Part shown: positions 35,216 through 45,342 of the stretch, piece by piece | Layout of the letters: each line of letters opens with the position of its first letter | How positions within the stretch are numbered: position 1 is the stretch's first letter | DNA from: Pelobates cultripes | Taxonomy: Eukaryota > Chordata > Amphibia > Anura > Pelobatidae | Length of the DNA: 64,000 bases | Reading direction: 5' to 3' | Assembly: GCA_933207985.1 (NCBI GenBank) | Contig: OW240917.1 | Span: 104,318,756 to 104,382,755 of the forward strand | Made by a program: the position numbers and the translations under genes | The notes under the pieces: model-generated | Database searches by the model: none | Told to the model about the DNA's origin: nothing | The model's input: the letters and a program-made list of their open reading frames with translations, nothing else

Positions 35216-36480
35216 CGTTTAACAAAGTAAAATATATACATAGAGTGGGTGGAGCACACAGTTATAAATCACAAAAAATGTGTACAGTGATATGGTGATT
35301 GAAATACAGTATAAATACCAGTACTCTATATAGCTTCCTCTCAGGGCTAGCTGTAAGACATAATAGCTAATATAGGGCAGCACAGTCTGTATAAGATATA
35401 GATTGCAAGTGCAGGTACTTATACACATCCAACTCACATTTTACTGAGCCTGTAATACACTGGCTCAGGTAAATCAGCATGAAAGGAGTAAACTTGATTC
35501 TTGATGGAGTGTTGCAGAAATATTCTCCACAATACAGGAATAAAAGAAGGCTCCTGGTTAAAAAGACATCCAATTTATTCATATAACACAAATAAACTCT
35601 TACATCAAGTAAGGTGCATTCAGCAATCAGTCCTTCCTCATGAAATCCATAAAGTCCACACACAATGCGTTTCAACATATAGTCTTCCTCAGGTGAATGG
35701 TGTACTTTCCCCATCCTCCATTTTTTATATCAAGTATTGATGCCATTCAATAATGTAGCTCCGCTCCCTGGCATCCACCATTGACTGGATCTTGACTGGC
35801 ACGTTTAAACCCCGCCCACTTCCGTTTCAGGTGAGATGTTAGTCATTCATGGTGTTGTGTGTTAACTTCCTGGTGCCTTACCCACAACCAGGAACATCAC
35901 TTCCTAGTGTGTATCTAGGTCCATAGTACCTAGATAGCAAAACATACAATTCATATTAGGAAGAAAGGCAAAAAATAAGAGTATAAATTTTCTTATATAA
36001 GTGTTTATAAAATATTACAATAATCCCATCAGTACTATGTACCCATAAACTCCTTACAATTATTTGCATAAATATAAAATACCCCACAAGAAAACTCACT
36101 AAATGTATTTCTGTACCTCAAAATCTACATTGAGTTAACCGGGGGGGAGGGGGGGAGGAGATAGTGTCTCCATCTTAAAGATCCACCTTGTCTCTGCTTT
36201 ATTTATTTTCTTAAGGTGATCACCCACCCTGCAGGATTTTTCCACTTTTTGTATTCCCATAAAGTACAAATGTTGAGTGTCCCTATTGTGGGTGTGAGCA
36301 AAGTGGGCAGAAACTGAATGGTTACAAACTTTTTTCTAATATTTCTAATATGCTCACTTATCCTAGTTTTTAAACACCTCATGATCCGCCCCACGTACTG
36401 GAGACGACAACCACAGGTTAAAATTTAAATTATGTTCTTAGTGGTGCGGGAAATAAATTAATTTATGTCATATTTTCTTT
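35216..36480 (-). mobile_element. Penelope-like element 3' part with GIY-YIG region
   Basis: On the minus strand, about 36420-36150 encodes a broken GIY-YIG endonuclease region: LQYVGRIMR, CLKTRISEHIRNIRKKF, then in a shifted frame SAHFAHTHNRDTQHLYF, and finally KAETRWIFKMETLSP. This is the C-terminal nuclease typical of Penelope-like retroelements, which cut target DNA with it. The residues after 'KKF' and the final Asn-containing block are disturbed by frameshifts. Downstream (35216-36120) is the non-coding tail, with the decayed hammerhead ribozyme at 35654-35705. RT sequence is absent above 36480. Confidence 0.83.
35654..35705 (-). ncRNA. Decayed hammerhead ribozyme of the Penelope-like element
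   Basis: On the minus strand the core boxes CTGAGGA (35692-35686) and GAAAC (35673-35669) are spaced by 12 nt. CTGAGGA is allowed by the CUGANGA consensus. After GAAAC comes GCATT where a GCGT-type sequence is expected, as by CpG decay. The CAC before the first box can pair with GTG after the cleavage position, and a CAC/GTG plus GT/AC pair extends stem I. Stem II is weak (GAC/GTT). Probably inactive. Confidence 0.55.
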
Positions 36481-37439
36481 TAGTGACGTTAGAAATAAAG
36501 CTCTCTGGTTTTTTTTTTGTTTTCTATTCTGGTTTCTTTGCACACTTTACACTGACCGCAATTAAGTCTTTTAATTCCTTTCCAAATAGATTAATACTTT
36601 TCAAATTGGATTATTTGATAATATAACTCTTGGTTAAAATCTGTTTAAATTCTGTTTTATAATTTGCAGCTTGTCAAATTTAGCCTACATTTTGCAGTTC
36701 ACTGCATGTCAAACACATTTATTTTTTTTTTCCACATGGTATAAACTCTTTCAACATGACCTGACTAGTATTACATTTATATAAATGTCAGGCTCATTAT
36801 TTCCTAAAAATTTTATTCTAAAAAAAAATTGAACAATGTATTTTTACGTAATTATATATTATAACAGCTTGTTATAGTTTTGCTCCAAAACTGGTTGAGG
36901 AAGGGGAGATAAGAATGTTAAACTTGTTCACATGCGAAAACTCATGACCAGAATGTAGAAGTAGTGTACATGTAATTTGAGGCATATGTACATACAAAAC
37001 TGGAAGTTAGAATACAATATTGTAAAATGAGTCAAAACAAAAACGACAATGCTAATGAATTTTAAAGGAATCTAAGAAACATATTTTATTCTTTCAGCAT
37101 TTTTTATTAACTCCTTCCCAACATTAGGAGTTCTGTGCTTTCCTCCACAGAGTAGGCTTTAACGATGTTAGGAAGGCATGGGTTGTCCTGTGTGGTTTTG
37201 GTGTGAGCAAATTAAAATAATTGCTCACATAAGGGAGACTCAGGTATCAATCCTGTTTCAGGGTTATGAATAGTGTATAATTAAGGTTAAGAGTAAGGTT
37301 AGGATAGGTATATGGTTAGTGTAAGCATAGGGGATGTTTGGTATAGCATTGAGAGGTAGAGTTGGTGTAGGGTTAGTGTTAACTATCAAAATTTAATTAG
37401 ATCCTAGACATATTAGGCATTTAGCAATCAGCACTGATA
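36481..37439. other. Unassigned sequence
   Basis: No gene. 'ggttagggttag'-like GGTTAG words around 37265-37385 are scattered and not a clean array. Confidence 0.5.
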
Positions 37440-37720
37440 TTTAAATCTATTTTGAGTTATTTTTAATTAGCTGCATTCGATGTGTAAAAATTATACAAAA
37501 GCCCTAAGGGGTTGAAACTTTGTTTTTTCGTGCTTGGGTCCAATAAAATTGCCTATTTGTTGGAATACCTTGGAGTGCCTGGATTCTTTTCTACATTTAT
37601 ATTTGATATTTGGTCCCTTTGGTACTGGGGCTTATCCAGCCTATTGCACCCAGGATTCCAGGACAAGGGATAGTGTGCATTTCCATTACCTATACATGGA
37701 TATCTAAGTGAATAACCGCA
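37440..37720 (+). mobile_element. Possible Penelope-like terminal fragment
   Basis: AGCCCTAAGGGGTTGAAACTTTG (37500-37522) looks like stem II plus the GAAAC box of a decayed hammerhead; the CUGANGA box is lost. The text after it (gcttgggtccaataaaattgcc...) has an AATAAA near 37552, as in terminal repeats of such elements. Confidence 0.4.
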
Positions 37721-37721
37721 G

Positions 37722-37876
37722 TATTTGACACTTCTATTTGACTCTCAGATATGAAGAGCACGCCCCATATTTACTATTTAGCAGTTTAGCACCAAAACAA
37801 TTAGAATTTTTACAACTGCGCTGTGATCGCAGAATTTGACACTTCTATTTGACTCTCAGATATGAAGTGCACCCCA
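37722..37876. repeat. Direct repeat of about 45 bp
   Basis: 'gcag(t/a)atttgacacttctatttgactctcagatatgaag' occurs at about 37727 and again at about 37832, 108 bp apart, almost identical. Confidence 0.9.
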
Positions 37877-38339
37877 CTAATGTACTAGTTTGCAGAATTC
37901 TTTCCTAATCTGTCCCTGAAAGCAGCAGCATCCTGTCCTTACATTAATAAGAGCTCATGTGATGTGCAGCGCTACGTGACTCCAGCTTAAATATAGAGGC
38001 TGGGTCACATGCTGCACTGGCCAATCACAGCCATGCCATTAGTAGGCATGGCTGTGAGGGCTTCTAAGGGCACACAAGTCAAATGCTTGTTGATTGGCTG
38101 CAGCCTTTCAAAACGCGCCATTAAATCGCCGAACAATGAACTCCAACCCGAACATACAGTGATATGTCCGTGTTTGGGTCCGGGGTCCAAAAAAAACGTA
38201 ATGTTCGGTACGAACCTGAACTTTACAGTCCAGGTTCGCTTAACTCTACCCTTCAGTGATACTTTCCATTATTTAAGGATTAAACATCTATCTAAATACA
38301 AAAAAAAGTATCTTTGAACATCCTATCCATAGTTATATA
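37877..38339. other. Unassigned repeat-like sequence with a 12-bp hairpin
   Basis: CACAGCCATGCC (38027-38038) pairs perfectly with GGCATGGCTGTG (38045-38056). The surrounding CpG-containing text (ccgaacaatgaactccaacccgaac) looks like a transposon fragment, but no ends were found. Confidence 0.45.
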
Positions 38340-39302
38340 AATAGATTAGTATCTAATGGCCTAATTAAAAGATCATTTTAACTGCTGGAAGGTGAATTAG
38401 AAGTGTTAAAAATTCCTCCAATTGTAAGATGGTAGAAGGATCGTAATCTATCTTATACCCCATATGAATGGTACCAAACTACTATTCAATTTTAATAATA
38501 TGGTATTTTGGTACACCTGTGAGTTATTAAATAATATAAGGGCTCATACATCTACTTTGATCTCAGAGTTACTTCTGGTGACTGTACCACTTACACCCTC
38601 CCTTTTTCTATTTAATTTAGACTTTCACATTTTAGAGAAAAGATTACTATAGCTCGCAATTGGAAATCTAGCCAACCTCCATTATGGCAAGAGATACTTG
38701 ATTATCAATATACAATGGAAAGTAATTTTATAGATATTTTATGAAAATGCATTTCTTACCATGACTTATGGAACCCCTGGCAGGTGTGTAGAAGGATAAC
38801 CAATAGTTTAGGATAGGAAGAGATTAAATGTGTAGGAATGGGGAGGAAGAGGATAATAAACTAGAGAATGGGAAAATTATAAAACCAAAGAAAAAAGAGA
38901 GGAAAGGGTAGAGGAAGGAAGGGAAAAAGGAAAAGAGAATAAAGAAAAACTAAAAAGGAAATAAAATAGAAAAAAAGGAAAGAAAGAAAATGGTGGGAAA
39001 GCACCAGGAGAAAAGGGTTACCCTTGGATATATAATTCCTTTCTGTAAATTATCGGTCCCAAATTGCTGCACTCGATACTTGTATTTGTTCTTTTTCTTT
39101 CTCTTTTAAGTTATGGTCTATGTAAATTGCCACACAATAGGATATTAGAATGTTGATCTCTTGATATATGCCTCATTTGAATATGTTTCTACATTCTAAT
39201 TCTTCTTCTTTTTTTGGATATAACTATTTCTTATGTTTATCTCTGGCAATATTGTAATCATTGTAATAAAAATAAAAACTATAAATATATTTAAAAAAAA
39301 AT
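38340..39302 (+). mobile_element. L1-type LINE 3' end with poly(A) tail
   Basis: Plus-strand frames read LTPSLFLFN and TIARNWKSSQPPLWQEIL, then DLWNPW. These are the last blocks of L1 ORF2 (usual 'TIA..W....PP..EI' and 'W.PW'). A purine-rich 3' UTR follows (38860-39010), with AATAAA near 39265 and an A-rich tail ending at about 39302. Only the 5'-truncated end is present. Confidence 0.8.
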
Positions 39303-39719
39303 GCACTGTAAATGTATAGGGACACACATTATAGAAAATCCTAGGCTTTGTTTTTAGTTTTGGTTGAGGACAATTATCTACATATGGCCAGATTTGGCGT
39401 AAGGACACCAAATGTGGCATGGCCTGTGGGGAGATCAAAGATGTCCCTTACCAGCTAGCCATTTCTCCTTCCCTGGCCCCAGAAAAAAAGACAGGGGAGA
39501 TCATCAGCAGTGCTGGCTCTTAATATAGTATCACAGAATTGCTGCGGGTTACCATGGCAATGCTTTGATACAATCCCCTGGTGCCAGTTGGAAGGAGCTC
39601 TCTGAAACATCTCTCAGCAGACCACCAGGCATCAGGTATTCATTCTCCATGGTCCAAGGTAAGCCTCAGGGAGGGGAGAATACACTTTAGGTTTTTTTGT
39701 TAATCAAATGTTTTTAAAG

Positions 39720-40734
39720 CTTTTCCTCAGCCTCTCTACTGCTTCTACTGCACCCTACTACAGTCACTATACCCCCACTACAGCCCTCGTATCCCGCTGC
39801 AGCCCCTGTCTCCTCACCACAGGTCCTATCTCCCCATAGCCACTCTCCCCAACCACAGCCCTAACTACTTTTACAGCCCCTACCCCACTACACCACCTGT
39901 CCTCCCATTACAGCCCATATCCCTCACTACAGACACAATCAACCCCTACTCCTCACCACAAGCCTTATCCCCTAACCACAGCCCCTGCCCCTTGACTATA
40001 GTTCCTGCCCTCCCAATTATAGCCACTGTCCCTCCACCACAGTGCATTCCCCCCACAAAAGCCTATGTTCCCCAACTGCTGCCCCTAACAACCACACTAA
40101 ACCCCCTGTCCTCCCACAACAGCCTCTGTATTCCCACTATAGCCACTAACTCTTACCACTGCCCTGCCACTAAAACTACTGTTTCCCAACTACAGCCCCT
40201 AAACCCCATTTTCAAAACCACAGCCCCTCCTCCCCCTTAACACACATAACAACCATGTTTTCCAAACACTCAACAGCCTGTATCACCCCAAAATGCACAC
40301 TACAACTCCTATCCATGCACACAGACACAACAGACCTGATCCTCCCTGCACATTTTTAAAACCCCAATATCCATGGACACACACAACAATGCTAATTCCC
40401 CCGCACACATTCTGCACCTTCCTTTTTTTATCCAAACACACAAAAAGGCTCTATCGTCCCAAATACATGCACTATAGACCCTATTCTCCCCAACACACAC
40501 ACAAGAGTCCCTTTCCCCTTAGCACACACTACAGCCCCTATCCACAAACATACCCTATTTACATGCTTACACACATACAACACTGCAAACAGCCCCATCC
40601 ACACACACAACCCACAACCACACAAGCAGCATCTCACCAACAAATGCAACCCTACAAGCAGCATCCCCCTCCCTACACAAAACAAAAGCCAGAAATAGGC
40701 AACATCAAAATAGCCTTTCCTTGCAAATGCAACA
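39720..40734. repeat. C-rich degenerate minisatellite
   Basis: Units of about 18-25 bp based on 'cccctatcccccactacag' repeat for about 1 kb, grading to 'cacacacaacagcccctat'. The mean unit drifts strongly. Confidence 0.92.
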
Positions 40735-41738
40735 TGTGATGGACCCTCCGTCAATCGATGCTCCTACTGCTTACCAAGGACCATCGATACCACACCAGAC
40801 ACCATAAGCACTGCAGACCCCACGAACCACCGCCGCTTGGTTGGGGTCTCGCCATCTCCTACCCACCCTGGACCTACAACAAGGCTCCAGGCTCAAGTGG
40901 GTGAGCCTCTCTTCCTTCAGAGAGCGAAGCAGGAACAGCTTTTAGAAGGGCTAGTGAGTATACAGTATCCAGTCAAGTATACAGAGTATATCAATCCCCA
41001 GTGTGATATAGCAGTACCCTACAACACAAGACGAGGCTGCAAGTTGAGAGTAAGAAGGTCTGAAGATTTATTGAACAGCTTGAGTTATTATACAGTTTTT
41101 ACAGCAAAAGTGATGCCCAGGTGGACCTAGTTGGACACCAAACACAAACATACAAACCAATCAAAACAGTAATTAACAGTACAACACTCCCACATACAGT
41201 AAACAATCCCTCCCCTATGCCTGTGATATAATTAAGGTAGTTAATGCATTAACTTAATTATTCACAGGCAGAAAAAAAAACACTATAAGTATCCCCATAA
41301 ATCTTATATCCCCTGATAGCCTTGATCTGGGTGAACAACATTTCCCAAAAATCACCCAGATCAGATCAGGGGTTCAGAAATTTTATGGAAGTCATATTTT
41401 TGCCCAGACGAACCCAGGATTTCATGCCCAAAACAGTACCATAGATTTGCGAGGTTTTCATGACGAAAATAGTTCCAGGGCATTCGCGTCTAAATCCCCC
41501 TGAAGTCTATTCGTGGCTTTGGCCCATGCGAACAAGATAGCCACCACCACGTGTTCGAATATCGATTGGTGGCCACTTCGCCTGTTCGGGAGTTAAAAAA
41601 AACAATATTTAAAGTCCCAGTAGGCACAATTAGGGTCTCTCAGCCAAAATACATTAAAGGGGCAATAGTCACAGGGTAAAAGGCTGCCCATTACTCCTCT
41701 CCAAAAACCAGTGGCAAAGTTGCTTTTGTCACACAACA
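40730..41738 (-). mobile_element. Solo LTR, divergent relative of family A, TSD CAACA
   Basis: The LTR is 40735-41733 (999 bp), TGTGATGGACCCTCC to TTTTGTCACA. CAACA flanks both sides exactly (40730-40734, 41734-41738). It shares the internal 'cctctcttccttcagagagcgaagcaggaac' and 'aaggctgcccattactcctct' blocks with the copies at 12015 and 54912, but its 5' 170 bp differ. The AATAAA-type signal is again on the minus strand (about 41067). It sits within the C/CA-rich array. Confidence 0.9.
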
Positions 41739-41968
41739 CAACAAGCAGCCACCCCCACACACACAACTCCACAAATAACATCTCAATAAACATACAAATC
41801 CACAAGCAACTTCCCATCACAAACACACCACCACATACAGCCTCTCCGCACATACATACACACACACACGCACACACACACACATTAATGCAGCCAATCA
41901 AATAACCTAAATGTTTGTATACATGGACTTTTGGTAGCAAGAAAGGTAAATCTGGGCCTGTACCTATG

Positions 41969-42517
41969 TCCTTAAAATATGTATGAGAAAACTATGAGGT
42001 TAGCAAAACAAAGCTAACTTTTCAAAATTGACATTATGTTCACCAGTTATAACTATGAAGCTTTTATTGTGTCCTTGGGCAGTAAGAAAATCAAATATGC
42101 AAATTTAGTAGCTTTTTCTCTTAACATTCAAGTTAGATCCTATCTTATCCCTGAACAAATGGCTTTGTTTACAATGTAAATAAATCAATTCAAAACCAAT
42201 GTTTTAGGAAAGTAATACATTTAGGGTTTTAAAAGGTTAGAATCAAATTACTTAATTCTGCCCTCTGAAACACCAACATTAAATGGAGAGCTATCATATA
42301 ATAAAATGCATCACAGAAATTAAAATAAATCAAAAAATAGCTATATACAACTATATAATGACAAAATAACACTCAAATAATATAAAATATAAACGCTAAA
42401 GACAGCAGATGATACCATTAACCCAATAACACATTAATTCAACTCTATTATAACTATTTAAGAGTTGTATTATGTGATATTTGTGCTGTATCCATAACAT
42501 GTGGCAATTAGTCGTCT
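41969..42517. other. AT-rich sequence, nothing recognised
   Basis: No gene or repeat boundary visible. Confidence 0.6.
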
Positions 42518-43301
42518 TTAAAGGATCACTATAGGCACCCAGACCACTTCAGTTCAACAAAGTGGTCTGGATGCCAGGTCCCCCTAGTTTTAAGTGGGTA
42601 ACTATAAACTGGATAAATCCTTATATAGTAAAAACTTGAGATAGGAAGTGACAACTATAACCACTGTGCCACTAGTAAAAATATTAACCACCACCAGGGG
42701 TTAAAAGATAAACATACATAGAGAGTGCTTATTAAAATAAATCAATAATCAATACTCAATAGTCGAAATAGCAAATATAAAATAATCCTTAGATGATCCT
42801 TATGAAGTCTTTAAAATGTATCAGCTAGTCAGATCTAAACCTCCTATAGGATAAGGTAGGTAGAATCCACTGACTGTTGAGGAATTAATGTAGTAGAGAT
42901 CCCATAATCATTAGAATCAATACAAAATATTCATAATAAGTATGGAAAAAATATATCTTGTGATAGAGATCCCAAAGGATCAGAAGTTAGTCTAATATAT
43001 GTGAAGCAGAAAGCAAACTATTAATAAATGGTTTATTGTCTAAACAGCACACAAAAATATAAAAGACTAATAATAAAAAGTTAAAAACAGTCCCACATGA
43101 GAGAGATATGTTATACCGGGTCACAGTAGACTGAGGGTCCAAAGATGTAGATATAGATTACACTCTCTTGCCGGCCAGACAGAGGTGAAGGTGGACTCCC
43201 TCGTGCTGCACTGACATCGTGTATTCGCCGCGTGCGTTCCACTGCGGCTGCTGGATGCGTTCCAAACGCTCTCTCTCAGGAGCTGACTGTGTTGATCGGA
43301 A

Positions 43302-43356
43302 GATGCCTGCCTTACGCGTTTCGTGATTTCAAATCACTTCATCAGAGGATGGCATC
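43302..43356 (-). ncRNA. Type I hammerhead ribozyme, apparently intact core
   Basis: On the minus strand, CTGATGA (43345-43339) and GAAAC (43322-43318) are both exact. Stem II is AGTGAT/ATCAC between them. After GAAA, C-GC-G followed by TA gives a 2-bp stem III and a GUA cleavage position. The following AGG-CA-GGCATC pairs with GATGCC-AT-CCT before the first box, forming a 9-bp stem I with a 2x2 internal loop. A stem III this short is typical of the dimer-dependent hammerheads known from Penelope-like elements. Self-cleavage would fall between 43313 and 43312. Confidence 0.88.
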
Positions 43357-43481
43357 TGAGAGTCTTTGATCTCTTATATACTCTTTTGCTCTAATCATAA
43401 TCAATTAACCCTCAATTAACTGAAGTGCAAACGAGCAAGCCAACAATTAAGAATTTATATCTAAAATGACAATCTATAAAG

Positions 43482-43674
43482 AAATAAAATACAATCCATT
43501 GCATGATGAATAAAACATCTAATGATAATACATTATAAACATTATAAACATACTTGTTTGTTTATAATGTTTATAATGTATTATCAAATAAAATACAATC
43601 CATTGCATGATGAATAAAACATCTAATGATAATACATTATAAACTTTATAAACATACTTGTTTTGTTTATAATA
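43482..43674. repeat. Tandem duplication plus a perfect 26-bp inverted repeat
   Basis: A unit of about 104 bp starting 'aaataaaatacaatccattg' begins at 43482 and again at 43586. Within the first unit, 43524-43549 and 43560-43585 are exact reverse complements around the 10-nt loop ATACTTGTTT. Confidence 0.97.
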
Positions 43675-43718
43675 GAAATAAACTTTATTTCTTTCCTGGG
43701 ACTATAGGATCCCTTTAA

Positions 43719-45229
43719 GGACACTGACTCATAATTACTGAAGATGATAATAAGCAATTTTTGTAAAAGGGTATATACTTAGTTAACACAGAAAAAATAC
43801 ATATATAGATTCCAAGTGGTACGATGCATTATCCTTATGAATTCACAGAAAAAATGTAAAGTGTGTGCATGTAAAAATACATGGATATAAAATACTGCTG
43901 AATTAGGGGAAATTGTGGCTGAGTAGCTGGTTAAAAACATTATAAAATATCTAAAATGAAGTAGCTTAACCTGACTGAAATGGGGAGGGATCTGCTTTGA
44001 TCATGTTACTTCCCCAAAAACAGCAAAAGGGGGTGTTGCAGTAAACAAAGATACAAACCATTTACTTCATAACATTAAAGACCTCTGTTTAATATTTGAC
44101 CTTTAACAGCAACACAATTGAAATCACATGTAAAGTTATTAACAAAATCAGACAAATAAATAAATCTTGAGCTATTGTTCTTTAACTGCATTGAGTGTTT
44201 ACAAATTATTAAACAAAACAAACTAAAATATATATATATAGTTTATTTTTTAAAGTATACTTAACATTGTCAGTTCCATCAACGTTCTTATATGGTTTTT
44301 TTGCTCCAAAATGAGATTTAGTGTCTAAATACTCACTTACCTTCATTTATACTCCAGAAATGATTGACAGCTTGTAGATGAATGTGTTTATCTGCTAGAA
44401 ATCTGTTAAACAAATTTAATGTCTGAAAATGAGATAGATATGACAGGCCTTCCTCCATTCAAGCAGTAATGGAAGCTTTAAAGACTATATAATTCATAAA
44501 GTTTCAACGTGAATGAGACCTCTCATCCCTCAGCATAACAGAGATTAATATGTAATCATGTTTAAATACCTTTATTTTAGAAATGTATTTTTTAACTTTA
44601 CTTACTGCATGTGGCAATATGCTCAAATACACAAATTTTATATTCTGTTTCCATTGTTTGTACTGGCATCAGGGTTGCTACAAATACTATAAGAAAAGTA
44701 TTTGACGATTTTTATTTATTCATTTAATCATACCTACTGTATGTGAGAAAAAATATATAATTTGTGGTAGTATTTCAGATTGTATATGACGTAGAGAACA
44801 ATTAGGACTACTTCATAATGTCTAAGGATTTTAATTTTCCCAATATTTCTGAAAAGGATTAGCAATAAAAATAAAAAATAAAACTGTATAATTAATTTTT
44901 TTTTTTAATGATTGTCTGAACAGTAATCTATACGCAAAATTGATGTTTTTCCCCATATATTTATGTGCAAGCTATATACTTTTTATTATAAATAAACTTA
45001 ATGCTAATATTTTTGCAAATAATAACAGCTTTGTAGTGAAGAGTTCATATTGAGTTATGTATACATATTGGGTATTAAAAATATATTATGCGCCCTTAAA
45101 ATATATGTAATATGCATTGGTGCACTTAATAAGAATTTGTGCAATGACAATTGATAGATTGTTACGCTAATGATTTTATATATCCAACAAAGTGCAAGCA
45201 GTACTCCAGAAAACCTGTTACACTATAAT
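43719..45229. other. AT-rich sequence, nothing recognised
   Basis: No gene, array or terminal repeat seen. Confidence 0.6.
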
Positions 45230-45342
45230 CAGGGTTCTCCAAACACTGGCCCTCCAGATGTTGCTGATTATGTATTCCATTCAAAGAATCATGGGAGTTG
45301 TAGTTCAGCAAAATCTGTAGAGCCAGAGTTTGGAGAACCGTG
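45230..45342. mobile_element. Short fold-back MITE (hAT-type ends)
   Basis: CAGGGTTCTCCAAACACTGG on the left, and in reverse on the right CACGGTTCTCCAAACTCTGG. The words 'ccctccagatgttgctga' and 'catgggagttgtagttcagca' give a nearly full-length hairpin. The 8-bp flanks are only weakly similar. Confidence 0.7.

Larger units (their letters stand above)
39375..41968. mobile_element. hAT-like element with C-rich array, split by a solo LTR
   Basis: Probable limits are 39383-41960. The left end has GGCCAGATTTGGCG; the right end in reverse is CAGGCCCAGATTTACC. Flanks TATCTACA (39375-39382) and TACCTATG (41961-41968) agree at 5 of 8, the differences being transitions. Inside is a minisatellite (39720-40734), continuing as CA-rich repeat at 41734-41890 after the LTR. 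The layout matches the other hAT elements here, but the termini are more decayed, so the call is moderate. Confidence 0.6.
42518..43718. mobile_element. TTAA MITE containing Penelope-type insert
   Basis: The left end is TTAAAGGATCACTATAGGCACC with a hairpin (AGACCACTT/AAGTGGTCT). The right end in reverse is TTAAAGGGATCCTATAG, and TTAA borders both sides (42518-42521, 43715-43718). The interior 42600-43690 is unlike a MITE core. On the minus strand it carries the ribozyme at 43302-43356 and tail-like sequence, suggesting a Penelope-like element inserted into the MITE. Confidence 0.65.

Noticed and set aside
37265..37390. GGTTAG words resembling telomeric repeats
   Set aside because: They are scattered and irregular, not a TTAGGG array.
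40293..40754. Pro/His-rich frame of 148 codons and its minus-strand partner
   Set aside because: Derived from the C-rich minisatellite; no codon structure beyond the repeat.
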